Assembly: GCF_014163735.1 (NCBI RefSeq)
Contig: NZ_JACJDV010000004.1
Location: 1-64,000 of the forward strand
Length of the DNA: 64,000 bases
Source: Shewanella sp. SR44-3
Lineage (GTDB): Bacteria; Pseudomonadota; Gammaproteobacteria; Enterobacterales; Shewanellaceae
Reading direction: 5' to 3'
How positions within the stretch are numbered: position 1 is the stretch's first letter; each line of letters begins with the position of its first letter. This document shows, in pieces, positions 18,357 through 26,553 of the stretch. Both the position numbers and the translations under genes were made by a program. The notes under the pieces were generated by a model, which was given only the letters and a program-made list of their open reading frames with translations, did no database searches and was not told the origin of the DNA.

Positions 18357-18830
18357 TTAATTAACTCCATAGTGGTTGGCGGTATTTGCACCATAATCGA
18401 TAGCTTCCTGGCTATCTTGTCCGAGTATTCGTTTGATGCTAGTTTGCTGCATCACCAACAATTTTCCATTCGCTTCGTTTTGCTGTTGGCTATCTTGCAC
18501 TATAGCTTGCAGATTTTGCCACAGCAGCTTAATTTGTGGCCTGATATGTTCAGGTAGCTTGGAAATCAGCTTGGTCATTCCCCCTGGATTATTATCAAAC
18601 CCCAACTGGCTTAAATGCTGACTGCGAACGCTGGCGCGCTTGGCAAGTTTGTCGCAAAGTAAAGTTTGCTGAGTATTGTGAGTCAGCAAAGATTCATTAT
18701 CTCGGCGCTGCATCAATTGTCGTTGCTGCTCAAGCATGTTTTTTAGTTGCGCGTAATCTTCAAGATCGTTACGTACGTCTCGGATCAATTGCTGCACCAG
18801 CTCACGCTTAATGGTCAAAGACTTATCCAT
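18357..18830 (-). CDS. flgN: FlgN, export chaperone for hook-associated proteins (lateral system)
   Basis: 157 residues, helical. The N-terminus MDKSLTIKRELVQQLIRDVR and the length agree with FlgN, the chaperone of FlgK and FlgL. The C-terminal part VMQQTSIKRILGQDSQEAIDYG resembles the FlgN substrate-binding helix. It overlaps flgM by 8 bases and reads with it. Next to flgM and flgA, this reproduces the lfgN-M-A order of Vibrio lateral clusters. Confidence 0.9.
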   Translation of the reverse strand: MDKSLTIKRELVQQLIRDVRNDLEDYAQLKNMLEQQRQLMQRRDNESLLTHNTQQTLLCDKLAKRASVRSQHLSQLGFDNNPGGMTKLISKLPEHIRPQIKLLWQNLQAIVQDSQQQNEANGKLLVMQQTSIKRILGQDSQEAIDYGANTANHYGVN

Positions 18831-19104
18831 GTTGGTTTAGCATTTTCTCGGCAATCTGCTCAAGATCAAGCTTGAAGGCGCCACTCTTTAATGATTCGCG
18901 TAGTGCGTTAACTTTGTCTGTGTCGACATCGTCTAGGGCTTGTAATGCATCATGTGACTTTTCAAGTAATTGCCAATCTTTACTGATTGTCGCTTGTTTA
19001 GGCGCAGCAGTAACAACAGACGATTGGGCTTGAGCTGGTGCTTGCTTACCTTTATTACTACCAATTTCAGCGCTAAGTGCACTGTGTATTTTTTGAATTT
19101 CCAT
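18823..19104 (-). CDS. flgM: FlgM, anti-sigma28 factor (lateral system)
   Basis: 93 residues, typical for FlgM. The C-terminal sigma-binding helices are clear: VNALRESLKSGAFKLDLEQI followed by AEKML. The N-terminal half is of low complexity and probably disordered, as in the family. FlgM holds FliA/LafS (35337) inactive until the hook is complete, then leaves through the flagellum. A candidate sigma28 promoter sits about 35 bases upstream, which would place flgMN under the sigma factor that FlgM inhibits, a known negative loop. Confidence 0.94.
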   Translation of the reverse strand: MEIQKIHSALSAEIGSNKGKQAPAQAQSSVVTAAPKQATISKDWQLLEKSHDALQALDDVDTDKVNALRESLKSGAFKLDLEQIAEKMLNQHG

Positions 19105-19141
19105 AATAACCTACAAGAACAATTGGGCTGATTAATATGCT

Positions 19142-19168
19142 AAGGCGGCAATATTCACTAAAACTTAA
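19142..19168 (-). promoter_or_regulatory. Candidate sigma28 (FliA/LafS) promoter of flgM
   Basis: Read on the minus strand, TTAAGTTT (19168-19161) is followed by exactly 11 bases and GCCGCCTT (19149-19142). The enteric sigma28 consensus is TAAAGTTT-N11-GCCGATAA, so 7 of 8 and 5 of 8 positions agree. It lies 37 bases before the flgM ATG. The -35 part is embedded in an 11-base inverted repeat (19156-19189). Confidence 0.65.
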
Positions 19169-19189
19169 ACGGGTTTTGAAGTTTTAGTG
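19156..19189. repeat. Perfect 11-base inverted repeat between flgA and flgM
   Basis: CACTAAAACTT (19156-19166) and AAGTTTTAGTG (19179-19189) are exact reverse complements around a 12-base spacer. The element lies downstream of flgA and overlaps the -35 box of the flgM promoter. It has no following U-run, so it is a poor intrinsic terminator; a protein-binding site or an attenuating hairpin at the flgA end are alternatives. Confidence 0.6.
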
Positions 19190-19218
19190 CAGTTTTTACC
19201 AAAATATTTCCGCTAGTG

Positions 19219-19980
19219 CTAAAACTGGGTCTGTACTCTGCCTTTAGATATCGGGTAGGCCGTGATGACCTTGCCTGAGCTGCTATTTTTTACCCTAATC
19301 GGCTCACCCTGCTTACCTGAATCCATAGCGACACCTGTCATTTTTGCATGAAACCCCTGGCTATTGGCCTCGATAATTACCGGCTCACCGAGTTTTACCA
19401 GTAAAGGAGCATCAAGGTAACTGGCTTTTATTATACTGTTTTTTCTGAGTTTTCTAACTACTTGTTGACCAATGATGTCGACCTCTCGAGTGAGAATATC
19501 CTTATCTGCCGGCTTCAATGTTAACCTGCGCCAGTTTAAATCGGTAGCATTCACTGTCTCGCTGCGCATTAAGGTGCGATTCACAACAGGCAAGCGCGCG
19601 GTCACTGTCACTATGGCTCGGACATACAAACTCCAACTTGGGCTGCTACAGGTTAATTTTCGCTGCACTCGGCCGTAAGGCAGGCCTTTACTGGGCTCAA
19701 TGCCAAAACCTTGCACGCAAGGAGGCAATGATTTAGCTGATGACGGAATTCTTAATTCAATCTTGTGGTTAAGCTCATTGATATCTTGTTGTTTTTGCCA
19801 GGCTTTAAGATCTGCTGCAATTTCAGCCGTTAGCTTATGGCTGATTTGTTGCTGAGTACTGGCAGTGGTTAATGACAGCGCCATCATACTGAGTTGTCCT
19901 GAAGGACTCGCCTGTAAGGTAAGCGGAAGTAAAATAAAGGTAAGGAGAATAATATGGGAAATTCGTGTTCCGACTGACAA
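19219..19980 (-). CDS. flgA: FlgA, P-ring assembly chaperone (lateral system)
   Basis: 253 residues with an N-terminal signal sequence (ISHIILLTFILLPLTLQA, cleavage near QAS). The C-terminal SAF domain carries LVKLGEPVIIEANSQGFHAK and GKVITAYPISKGRVQ, the hallmarks of FlgA. It is periplasmic and assists FlgI polymerisation into the P ring. The start is TTG at 19980: no ATG exists before the signal sequence, and GAAGGTAA precedes it by a suitable distance. Transcribed away from flgB, towards flgM. Confidence 0.93.
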   Translation of the reverse strand: MSVGTRISHIILLTFILLPLTLQASPSGQLSMMALSLTTASTQQQISHKLTAEIAADLKAWQKQQDINELNHKIELRIPSSAKSLPPCVQGFGIEPSKGLPYGRVQRKLTCSSPSWSLYVRAIVTVTARLPVVNRTLMRSETVNATDLNWRRLTLKPADKDILTREVDIIGQQVVRKLRKNSIIKASYLDAPLLVKLGEPVIIEANSQGFHAKMTGVAMDSGKQGEPIRVKNSSSGKVITAYPISKGRVQTQF

Positions 19981-20024
19981 TGGGCTTACCTTCTAAGGTG
20001 TTGTTTATATTTGAGTTACTCTAT

Positions 20025-20040
20025 TGGCATGACTATTGAA
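20025..20040 (+). promoter_or_regulatory. Candidate sigma54 promoter of the flgB operon
   Basis: TGGCATGACTATTGAA matches the TGGCACGNNNNTTGCW consensus at all but two positions (C6 to T, C15 to A), with the correct spacing between the -24 GG (20026-20027) and the -12 region. Transcription would begin near 20051, about 40 bases before flgB. This fits control of hook and basal-body genes by LafK. Confidence 0.65.
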
Positions 20041-20092
20041 TAGTCAGGTTCCATTAAGGCGCCCGCTGGGGCATACATTACTAGGAGTTTGC

Positions 20093-20443
20093 ATGGCTAT
20101 CAACCTCGATACCGCATTAGGTGTACATCCACTGGCTTTAGATTTTAGGGTGGAACGCAGTAAGATTTTAGCGGGAAACTTGGTGAATGCTGAAACTCCG
20201 GGTTATCAGGCTAAAGATCTCGATTTTGGTGTCTTAATGGCGCAGCTCGATGCCGGCATTAAACCAAGCAATGGTTATGAGCAGTCTTACCGTATTCCTT
20301 ATCAAAATACCGCCGATGGCAATACGGTTGAGATGGGTAAAGAGCAGGCAAGGTATTCTGAGAATGCCATGGACTATCAAACCAGCTTAACTTTTTTAAA
20401 CATGAAAATAGCCGGGCTTAAGTCTGCTATTGAAGGTCGCTAG
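20093..20443 (+). CDS. flgB: FlgB, proximal rod protein (lateral system)
   Basis: 116 residues from ATG 20093, which has TAGGAG upstream; the longer frame from 20036 begins before the predicted transcription start and is rejected. The N-terminal rod signature (LAGNLVNAETPGYQAKDLDF) contains the ANxxTPGY-type motif of axial proteins, and the C-terminal helix YQTSLTFLNMKIAGLKSAIE is typical. FlgB forms part of the proximal rod. First gene of the flgB-L run. Confidence 0.96.
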   Translation: MAINLDTALGVHPLALDFRVERSKILAGNLVNAETPGYQAKDLDFGVLMAQLDAGIKPSNGYEQSYRIPYQNTADGNTVEMGKEQARYSENAMDYQTSLTFLNMKIAGLKSAIEGR

Positions 20444-20451
20444 GAGCGCTT

Positions 20452-20871
20452 ATGTCATTCGGTGAAATCTATCAAATTGCGGGTGCAGGCATGAATGCGC
20501 AAACCATTCGCCTCAATACTGTTGCCAGTAACATAGCTAACGCAGGCACAGCGGCAGAAACCCCTGAAGAGGCTTATCGCGCCTTAAAGCCTGTGTTTGC
20601 CACTGTCTATGAGCAGTTTCAACAGAATTCGAATTCAGGCGCCTCAGTTGAGGTGATGGATATAGTGCAGACCAGCGCACCGCTGGATTTACGTTATGAG
20701 CCTAACCATCCCTACGCTGATGAGCAAGGTTATGTGGCTTACTCAAACGTCAACACAGTGGATGAGATGGCCGACATGATGGCCGCCAGCCGCTCCTTTG
20801 AAACCAGTGTAGAAATTATGAACCGTGCCCGCTCTATGCAGCAAGGTTTGTTGCAACTAGGTGGTAATTAA
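20452..20871 (+). CDS. flgC: FlgC, proximal rod protein (lateral system)
   Basis: 139 residues. Axial-family N-terminus (IRLNTVASNIANAGT) and C-terminus (VDEMADMMAASRSFETSVEI) are both intact, with the FlgC-specific NHPYADEQGYVAYSNVN segment in the middle. Eight bases separate it from flgB, and flgD follows two bases after the stop. Builds the proximal rod with FlgB and FlgF. Confidence 0.97.
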   Translation: MSFGEIYQIAGAGMNAQTIRLNTVASNIANAGTAAETPEEAYRALKPVFATVYEQFQQNSNSGASVEVMDIVQTSAPLDLRYEPNHPYADEQGYVAYSNVNTVDEMADMMAASRSFETSVEIMNRARSMQQGLLQLGGN

Positions 20872-20873
20872 TC

Positions 20874-21536
20874 ATGCAAGTGACTAATTCCAGAGAAACC
20901 CAAGGAAGCAATGCTGCCAATGTATTGCAGTCTCCAGGTAATGATGCGGCGTCGTTAAAAAATGAATTTATGACCTTGATGATTGCCCAAATTAAGAATC
21001 AAGATCCGACCAAGCCGATTGAAAGTGCTGAGTATGTGTCGCAACTTGCTCAATTCTCTCAGGTTGAAAGTTTGGAATACATGCGTAAGAACCAATCATC
21101 GCAAATGGTGATGATGGAAAACTTAGGCATAGTGCAGTCGGCCTCATTGATTGGTAAAAGCGCCACTGTGCCAGCGTCCAATCTACAGCTTGGCACTGAG
21201 CCTATAGAGGGCAAGGTATTTTTAGACAATGCCGTTGAAGACTTAACCATTGAAGTGGTTAATCAGCAGGGGCAAGTGGTGCATAGTCTCAAGATGGGCG
21301 CTCAAGGCAAAGGGGATATCCAATTCGCCTTCGATCCTACTGCAGTGGGCTTGGCAGAAGGTAAATACGAGCTTAAAGCCAAAGCAACCTTGGGGGAGTC
21401 AGTATTAGTGGCTCCCACGTATGTGAAAGCTGAGATAGAGAAAATCCATTTTTCTAGTGCTTCAGGAATGATGATGGCCGAGATGAGTAACGGCTTAGGC
21501 ATAGTTCCTGTACTCAACATTTCTGAAGTTTCTTAA
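20874..21536 (+). CDS. flgD: FlgD, hook-capping protein (lateral system)
   Basis: 220 residues, the usual size. The N-terminal export/cap region KNEFMTLMIAQIKNQDPTKP and PIESAEYVSQLAQFSQVESL are diagnostic. The C-terminal half has the FlgD tudor/Ig-like fold region (AVGLAEGKYELKAKA). FlgD caps the growing hook and is replaced by FlgK. In the middle of the flgB-L operon. Confidence 0.96.
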   Translation: MQVTNSRETQGSNAANVLQSPGNDAASLKNEFMTLMIAQIKNQDPTKPIESAEYVSQLAQFSQVESLEYMRKNQSSQMVMMENLGIVQSASLIGKSATVPASNLQLGTEPIEGKVFLDNAVEDLTIEVVNQQGQVVHSLKMGAQGKGDIQFAFDPTAVGLAEGKYELKAKATLGESVLVAPTYVKAEIEKIHFSSASGMMMAEMSNGLGIVPVLNISEVS

Positions 21537-21557
21537 CCATTTTAATAGGATATAAAA

Positions 21558-22787
21558 ATGTCATTCAATATTGCTTTAAGTGGCCTGCAATCTACCACCC
21601 AAGATTTAAATACCATAAGTAACAACATAGCCAACTCATCAACCGTAGGTTTTCGCGGCGGTCGTAGTGAATTCGCCGCCATCTATAATGGCGGCCAAGC
21701 GGGTGGTGTGAGCGTGATGTCTACCACGCAAAACTTCACCAAGGGCGGCAGCTTAACCTACACAGGTCGTCAATTAGACATGGGTATTCAAGGGGATGGC
21801 TTCTTTGTGCTAAAAGGCACAGATGGCGCCAACATGTATGCCCGCGCAGGTATGTTTCATCAAGACTCTCAAGGTTTTGTGGTTGACCCTGTGGGTAACC
21901 GCTTACAAGGTTATGGCGCTAGCGCCACCGGTCGCATTCAAACCGGTAATGCTATCGACTTGCAAATTCAAACCGCGTCATTAGCGGCTAAAGCCACTAC
22001 CGATGTGGCGCTAGTGTCTAACCTAGATGCTCGTGTTGCAGCTATACCAGTTGCTACTCCTTCAACGTTCGATCCAGCAAAATCAGACACTTTCCACTCA
22101 TCAAATACCGTTAGCGTGTATGACTCCTTAGGCACTGAACACGCCTTAACCCAATATTATGTCAAGACTGGATCAAACACCTGGGATGTACATTTTATGA
22201 TGGATGGCAAGAATGTGAACCCAATTGTCGGAACTCCTCCAGCTAAAGGTCCACATAAAATGACTTTCGACCCTAATGGTGTGCTAACAGCTGGACAGTC
22301 AGTGAGTTTAACGATTGATGCAAGCATGTTAAATGGCGCGTCAGCATTGAGTTTTGATATCGGTTACGACAAGAGCACTCAGTACGCGGCTAACTATAAC
22401 AACTCTAGCCTGCGTCAGGATGGTTTCACCTCAGGAGAGCTAAAAGGTGTGCGTTTAGATGACAATGGCTTGGTTTATGGTACTTACACCAACGGCCAAG
22501 AGCTACTGCAAGGCCAAGTGGCGCTTGCTAACTTTAGCAACCCCAATGGGCTTAAGCCTGTGAGCAACAATGCGTGGATTGCTTCAAATGAAGCGGGTCA
22601 GGCGATTATGGGCGCACCATCAACGGGTACCATGGGGACAGTGACTGGCGGTTATTTGGAAGGTTCAAACGTAGATACCACAGCTGAAATGGTGAACTTG
22701 ATGTCGGCGCAACGCAATTATCAATCCAATGCCAAGGTATTAGATGTTAATTCGACCATGCAGCAAGCGCTACTGAACTCCATCTAA
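21558..22787 (+). CDS. flgE: FlgE, flagellar hook protein (lateral system)
   Basis: 409 residues. Axial N-terminus with TISNNIANSSTVGFRGGRSE, the FlgE/F/G D1 region TYTGRQLDMGIQGDGFFVL, a variable D2 middle (about 140-330), and the C-terminal region NLMSAQRNYQSNAKVLDVN. The size is typical for hook protein. It polymerises into the universal joint of the lateral flagellum; its length is set by FliK (33539). The ATG follows an AATAGGATA site. Confidence 0.96.
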   Translation: MSFNIALSGLQSTTQDLNTISNNIANSSTVGFRGGRSEFAAIYNGGQAGGVSVMSTTQNFTKGGSLTYTGRQLDMGIQGDGFFVLKGTDGANMYARAGMFHQDSQGFVVDPVGNRLQGYGASATGRIQTGNAIDLQIQTASLAAKATTDVALVSNLDARVAAIPVATPSTFDPAKSDTFHSSNTVSVYDSLGTEHALTQYYVKTGSNTWDVHFMMDGKNVNPIVGTPPAKGPHKMTFDPNGVLTAGQSVSLTIDASMLNGASALSFDIGYDKSTQYAANYNNSSLRQDGFTSGELKGVRLDDNGLVYGTYTNGQELLQGQVALANFSNPNGLKPVSNNAWIASNEAGQAIMGAPSTGTMGTVTGGYLEGSNVDTTAEMVNLMSAQRNYQSNAKVLDVNSTMQQALLNSI

Positions 22788-22798
22788 GGGATTAACTC

Positions 22799-23533
22799 AT
22801 GGATAAGATGCTGTACACGGCGGCCAGCGGTGCGAGTCGCATTATGGAAGCGCAAAGCATACGGGCTAACAACTTAGCCAATGCAGAAACCACAGGTTTT
22901 AAGGCTGACTTAGAGCGGGTCAAATCCATGGCTCTGCCCAGTGTTGAAGCTTCGCTTAGCACCCGAGTCCTAGTGCAAAACCAGAGCAATGGCTTTAGCC
23001 AGCAAAGCGGTGAGAGAAATCACACTGGCCGTAATTTAGATATGGCCATCCGCGATCGCGGTTTATTCACTGTGATGGTGGATGGCGGTGAGGCTTACAC
23101 CCGAGCAGGCGCCATGGTGGCTGATGCCGAAGGGCAGCTTACCGTTAATGGTCGTCCGGTTCTGGGTATCGATGGCCCTATGGTGTTGCCTGAGCACAAA
23201 GATTTGTTCGTCGGTGAAGATGGCACTATCAGTGTGCTGCCAGCTGAGGGCGGGGTTATTCAAGAAGTGGGCCGCCTGAAAATGGTCAACCCTGAACTTA
23301 ATGAGTTAACTAAAGGCGCCGATGGCCTGCTTTATCCTATTGTTGCAGGCGCGTTAGCTGCCGCTGATGGCGTACAGGTCGATAGTGGTTATTTAGAAGC
23401 CAGTAATGTGCAGGCGGTATCAGAGCTTATTGCATCCATGGATTTGAGCCGTCAATTTGAAATCCAAGTGAAACTGATGAAAAGCGCCGAGAAACTCGCT
23501 GAAGCGGGTAATCGCTTAATAAGAAATGCTTAA
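22799..23533 (+). CDS. flgF: FlgF, proximal rod protein (lateral system)
   Basis: 244 residues. Axial N-terminus (SIRANNLANAETTGFKADLE), D1 region with NLDMAIRDRGLFTVMVDG and EAYTRAGAM, and the C-terminus SELIASMDLSRQFEIQVKLM. Distinguished from the following FlgG by its shorter length and the FlgF-type DRGLF motif. Eleven-base gaps on both sides keep it in the operon. Confidence 0.95.
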   Translation: MDKMLYTAASGASRIMEAQSIRANNLANAETTGFKADLERVKSMALPSVEASLSTRVLVQNQSNGFSQQSGERNHTGRNLDMAIRDRGLFTVMVDGGEAYTRAGAMVADAEGQLTVNGRPVLGIDGPMVLPEHKDLFVGEDGTISVLPAEGGVIQEVGRLKMVNPELNELTKGADGLLYPIVAGALAAADGVQVDSGYLEASNVQAVSELIASMDLSRQFEIQVKLMKSAEKLAEAGNRLIRNA

Positions 23534-23544
23534 GGAATAGACTC

Positions 23545-24330
23545 ATGCAATCAGCTTTATGGGTAAGTAAAACCGGCCTAGCCGCGCAAGATACCAAGAT
23601 GACCACCATTGCCAACAACTTGGCAAACGTGAACACCACAGGCTTTAAGCGTGACCGCGTGGCCTTTAACGATTTGTTTTATCAAGTCCAGCGCCAGCCT
23701 GGCGGCCAAGTCGATGAGTTAAACCAGTTACCTTCAGGGTTACAGCTGGGTACCGGAACACGAGTGGCAGGGACGCAAAAAGTCTTTACCACAGGGGATG
23801 TGCACAACACTAGCCAACAACTGGATCTTGCCATTGAAGGTAATGGTTTTTTCCAAGTGGAAGAGCCAAATGGTGATTTAGCTTACACTCGCGATGGCCA
23901 ATTTTATCGTAGTAGTGAAGGCATGATGGTGACCTCACAAGGCCTGCCGTTAGTGCCCAATATCGTTATCCCAGAAGATGCTACCAATATCACCATCGCC
24001 ACAGACGGCGTAGTGATGGCCACCATTGCAGGCGACGCAGAGCCACAAGAGTTAGGCCAAATTACCTTGATTAACTTTACTAACCCAGCAGGCCTAGAAG
24101 CGCGTGGTAATAACTTATACCGTGAAACCGCAGCCTCTGGCGTGGCGGTGGAAGGTGTGGCTGGCGATCAAGCGCTTGGCGGCTTGCGTCAAGGGGCGCT
24201 GGAAGGGGCCAATGTTAATGTGGTGGAAGAAATGGTCGAGATGATTTCCACTCAGCGCGCTTACGAAATGAACGCTAAGGTCGTTTCTGCTTCCGATGAC
24301 ATGCTTAAGTTTCTTAATCAGTCGGTATAA
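23545..24330 (+). CDS. flgG: FlgG, distal rod protein (lateral system)
   Basis: 261 residues, the canonical FlgG length. Motifs: MTTIANNLANVNTTGFKRDR, the FlgG-specific GxGTRVAGTQKVFTTGD, QQLDLAIEGNGFFQVE, and the C-terminal VEEMVEMISTQRAYEMNAKV. Forms the distal rod that crosses the P and L rings. Very well conserved and confidently called. Confidence 0.97.
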   Translation: MQSALWVSKTGLAAQDTKMTTIANNLANVNTTGFKRDRVAFNDLFYQVQRQPGGQVDELNQLPSGLQLGTGTRVAGTQKVFTTGDVHNTSQQLDLAIEGNGFFQVEEPNGDLAYTRDGQFYRSSEGMMVTSQGLPLVPNIVIPEDATNITIATDGVVMATIAGDAEPQELGQITLINFTNPAGLEARGNNLYRETAASGVAVEGVAGDQALGGLRQGALEGANVNVVEEMVEMISTQRAYEMNAKVVSASDDMLKFLNQSV

Positions 24331-24341
24331 GGGGTTATTTA

Positions 24342-25001
24342 ATGCGTTGGTTATTGCTGTTAGTTTTCTTATTGTCTGGTTGTGCGGCACATCTTCCCGA
24401 GGCTGAAACTAAGCCAGGTAGTAAAGATTGGGCGCCACCAGAAGTGGATTACAGCCTACCGGACGCTAAAGATGGCAGTTTATATCGCCCAGGCTATATG
24501 TTGACCCTGTTTAAAGATAAGCGTGCTTACCGTGAGGGCGACATACTCACGGTGGCCTTGGATGAAAAAACCTATTCCAGTAAAAAAGCCGATACCAAGA
24601 CCAATAAACAGCAAGGCATGTCTTTGGGATTAAGTGGCTCAGCGGGCAGTGAAGATGTCAAAACCAATGGCAATGCATCCTTAAATCGCGGCTTTACAGG
24701 TACGGGGTCAAGTACTCAGCAAAACCAGTTGTCGGGTTCAATAACTGTGACTGTCTCTAAAGTGTTGCCTAACGGCACCTTGCTTATTCGCGGAGAAAAA
24801 TGGTTACGGCTCAATCAAGGGGATGAATACCTGCGCTTGTTAGGACTTATTCGCGCCGACGACATTGATAATACCAATACCATTTCTTCCCAGCGTATTG
24901 CCGATGCACGGATTATTTATGGTGGCCAAGGCGCCATCGCCGACAGCAATGCTATGGGCTGGGCCTCTCGTTATTTTAATAGCCCTTGGTTCCCGCTTTA
25001 A
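24342..25001 (+). CDS. flgH: FlgH, L-ring lipoprotein (lateral system)
   Basis: 219 residues. Lipoprotein signal MRWLLLLVFLLSGCAAHLPE with the lipobox LSGC. FlgH motifs REGDILTVALDEKTYSSKKA and LRLLGLIRADDIDNTNTISS and the C-terminal YGGQGAIADSNAMGW are present. It is the outer-membrane L ring; its presence shows a Gram-negative envelope. The flgI gene follows directly. Confidence 0.97.
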   Translation: MRWLLLLVFLLSGCAAHLPEAETKPGSKDWAPPEVDYSLPDAKDGSLYRPGYMLTLFKDKRAYREGDILTVALDEKTYSSKKADTKTNKQQGMSLGLSGSAGSEDVKTNGNASLNRGFTGTGSSTQQNQLSGSITVTVSKVLPNGTLLIRGEKWLRLNQGDEYLRLLGLIRADDIDNTNTISSQRIADARIIYGGQGAIADSNAMGWASRYFNSPWFPL

Positions 25002-25015
25002 TGAAGGATTTTACT

Positions 25016-26131
25016 ATGTTGCGCCTGCTTCTTATTCTGCCTTTGCTGGTGGCTCTGCCCTTAAAAGCGGCCGAACAAACTCGGGTGTTGATGGATATTG
25101 TCGATATTCAGGGTTTACGTGAAAACCAGTTAGTTGGCTACGGCTTAGTGGTGGGCTTAAGTGGCTCAGGGGATCGCTCTCAAGTGCGCTTTACCAGCCA
25201 ATCTGTGGTCAACATGTTGAAACAGTTTGGGGTGCAGGTGGATGATAAAACCGACCCTAAACTGAAAAACGTCGCCGCGGTTGCCGTTCATGCCATAGTG
25301 CCTTCAATGGCAAGTCCGGGGCAGAGTATCGACGTTACCGTGTCATCCATAGGCGATGCGAAAAGCTTACAGGGCGGCACGCTATTAATGACGCCAATGC
25401 GCGCCATTGATGGCGAAGTTTATGCTATAGCCCAAGGTAACTTGGTGGTGGGCGGCGTATCAGCTTCCGGCCGCAATGGCTCTTCAATTACAGTAAACGT
25501 GCCAACCGTTGGCACTATTCCTAATGGCGCTTTACTGGAAGCCTCTATCAGCAGTAATTTTAATGACAACCCTGACATCATTTTAAATTTACGCAGCCCA
25601 AGTTTTAAAACCGCACGCAATATTGAGCGCAGCATTAATGAGGTGTTTGGCCCAGGTGTGGCTCGTGCCGATAGTCACGCTAAAGTATTGGTTCATGCAC
25701 CAAAAACCCCCAGTGAGCGAGTGACATTCGTGTCCATGCTTGAGGAGCTTGAAGTTATTCAAGGTCGCAAGGTACCGCGTATTGTATTTAATAGCCGCAC
25801 TGGCACTGTGGTGATGGGGGGCAATGTGGTGGTACGTAAAGCAGCAGTAAGCCATGGCAACCTGACGGTAACCATAGTTGAAAGCGAAAATGTCAGTCAG
25901 CCCAATGGCGCTTATTTAGGCAATGCGGCGGGTGAAACAGTGGTGACTAACGACAGCCAAGTTACGGTCGAACAAGGCAACAAGCGCATGTTTGTCTGGG
26001 AAGAAGGCATTGCATTGGAAGAAATTGTAAAAGCGGTGAATAGCCTTGGCGCAGCGCCCATGGATCTGATGGCGATACTCGAAGCCTTAAGTGAAGCAGG
26101 CGCTTTAGAAGCTGAATTGGTGGTGATCTAA
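25016..26131 (+). CDS. flgI: FlgI, P-ring protein (lateral system)
   Basis: 371 residues from ATG 25016, seven bases after AAGGA; another ATG at 25001 overlaps the flgH stop and would add five residues. Signal sequence MLRLLLILPLLVALPLKAAE. Conserved FlgI features include IQGLRENQLVGYGLVVGLSG and the C-terminal LVKAVNSLGAAPMDLMAIL-like end. Forms the periplasmic P ring with the help of FlgA. The stop overlaps the flgJ start. Confidence 0.96.
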   Translation: MLRLLLILPLLVALPLKAAEQTRVLMDIVDIQGLRENQLVGYGLVVGLSGSGDRSQVRFTSQSVVNMLKQFGVQVDDKTDPKLKNVAAVAVHAIVPSMASPGQSIDVTVSSIGDAKSLQGGTLLMTPMRAIDGEVYAIAQGNLVVGGVSASGRNGSSITVNVPTVGTIPNGALLEASISSNFNDNPDIILNLRSPSFKTARNIERSINEVFGPGVARADSHAKVLVHAPKTPSERVTFVSMLEELEVIQGRKVPRIVFNSRTGTVVMGGNVVVRKAAVSHGNLTVTIVESENVSQPNGAYLGNAAGETVVTNDSQVTVEQGNKRMFVWEEGIALEEIVKAVNSLGAAPMDLMAILEALSEAGALEAELVVI

Positions 26132-26553
26132 TGAAACTTGAAAATACCGGCGGCTATTTAGCAGGCCTTAATGCTGGCGACTTGATTAAAACCAATGGTG
26201 AGCAAGGCGCATTAAGGGTGGTAAGCCAACAGTTTGAAGCCCAGTTTTTGCAAACCGTGCTTAAGCAGATGCGTTCAGCGTCAGATGCTATGGCAGATGA
26301 AGACAGCCCGTTCTCGTCTAAAAATGATGGGCTATATCGTGATCTTCATGATGCGGAGTTGGCGATGCAGTTGAGCAAATTACAGACCATGGGTTTATCT
26401 GAGGTGATGACTAAACAATTATCTGGTGCACTTAAGTCAAACCATGAAGCGGTCGCCTTGGATCTAGATAAGCAACACAATCAACCAGCCATGACGACAA
26501 CCGCAATGCAGCCTGCGTTAATCATGCCTAAGTTCAGCAAGGACACCCCATAA
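26131..26553 (+). CDS. flgJ: FlgJ, single-domain rod cap without muramidase (lateral system)
   Basis: 140 residues only. The rod-cap domain is present (SQQFEAQFLQTVLKQMR and GLYRDLHDAELAMQLSKL). The C-terminal glucosaminidase domain of the roughly 300-residue enteric FlgJ is absent, replaced by about 45 Gln/Thr/Met-rich residues. By family knowledge such single-domain FlgJ proteins need a separate hydrolase to open peptidoglycan; none is seen in the cluster. Start and stop both overlap the neighbours by one base. Confidence 0.92.
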   Translation: MKLENTGGYLAGLNAGDLIKTNGEQGALRVVSQQFEAQFLQTVLKQMRSASDAMADEDSPFSSKNDGLYRDLHDAELAMQLSKLQTMGLSEVMTKQLSGALKSNHEAVALDLDKQHNQPAMTTTAMQPALIMPKFSKDTP

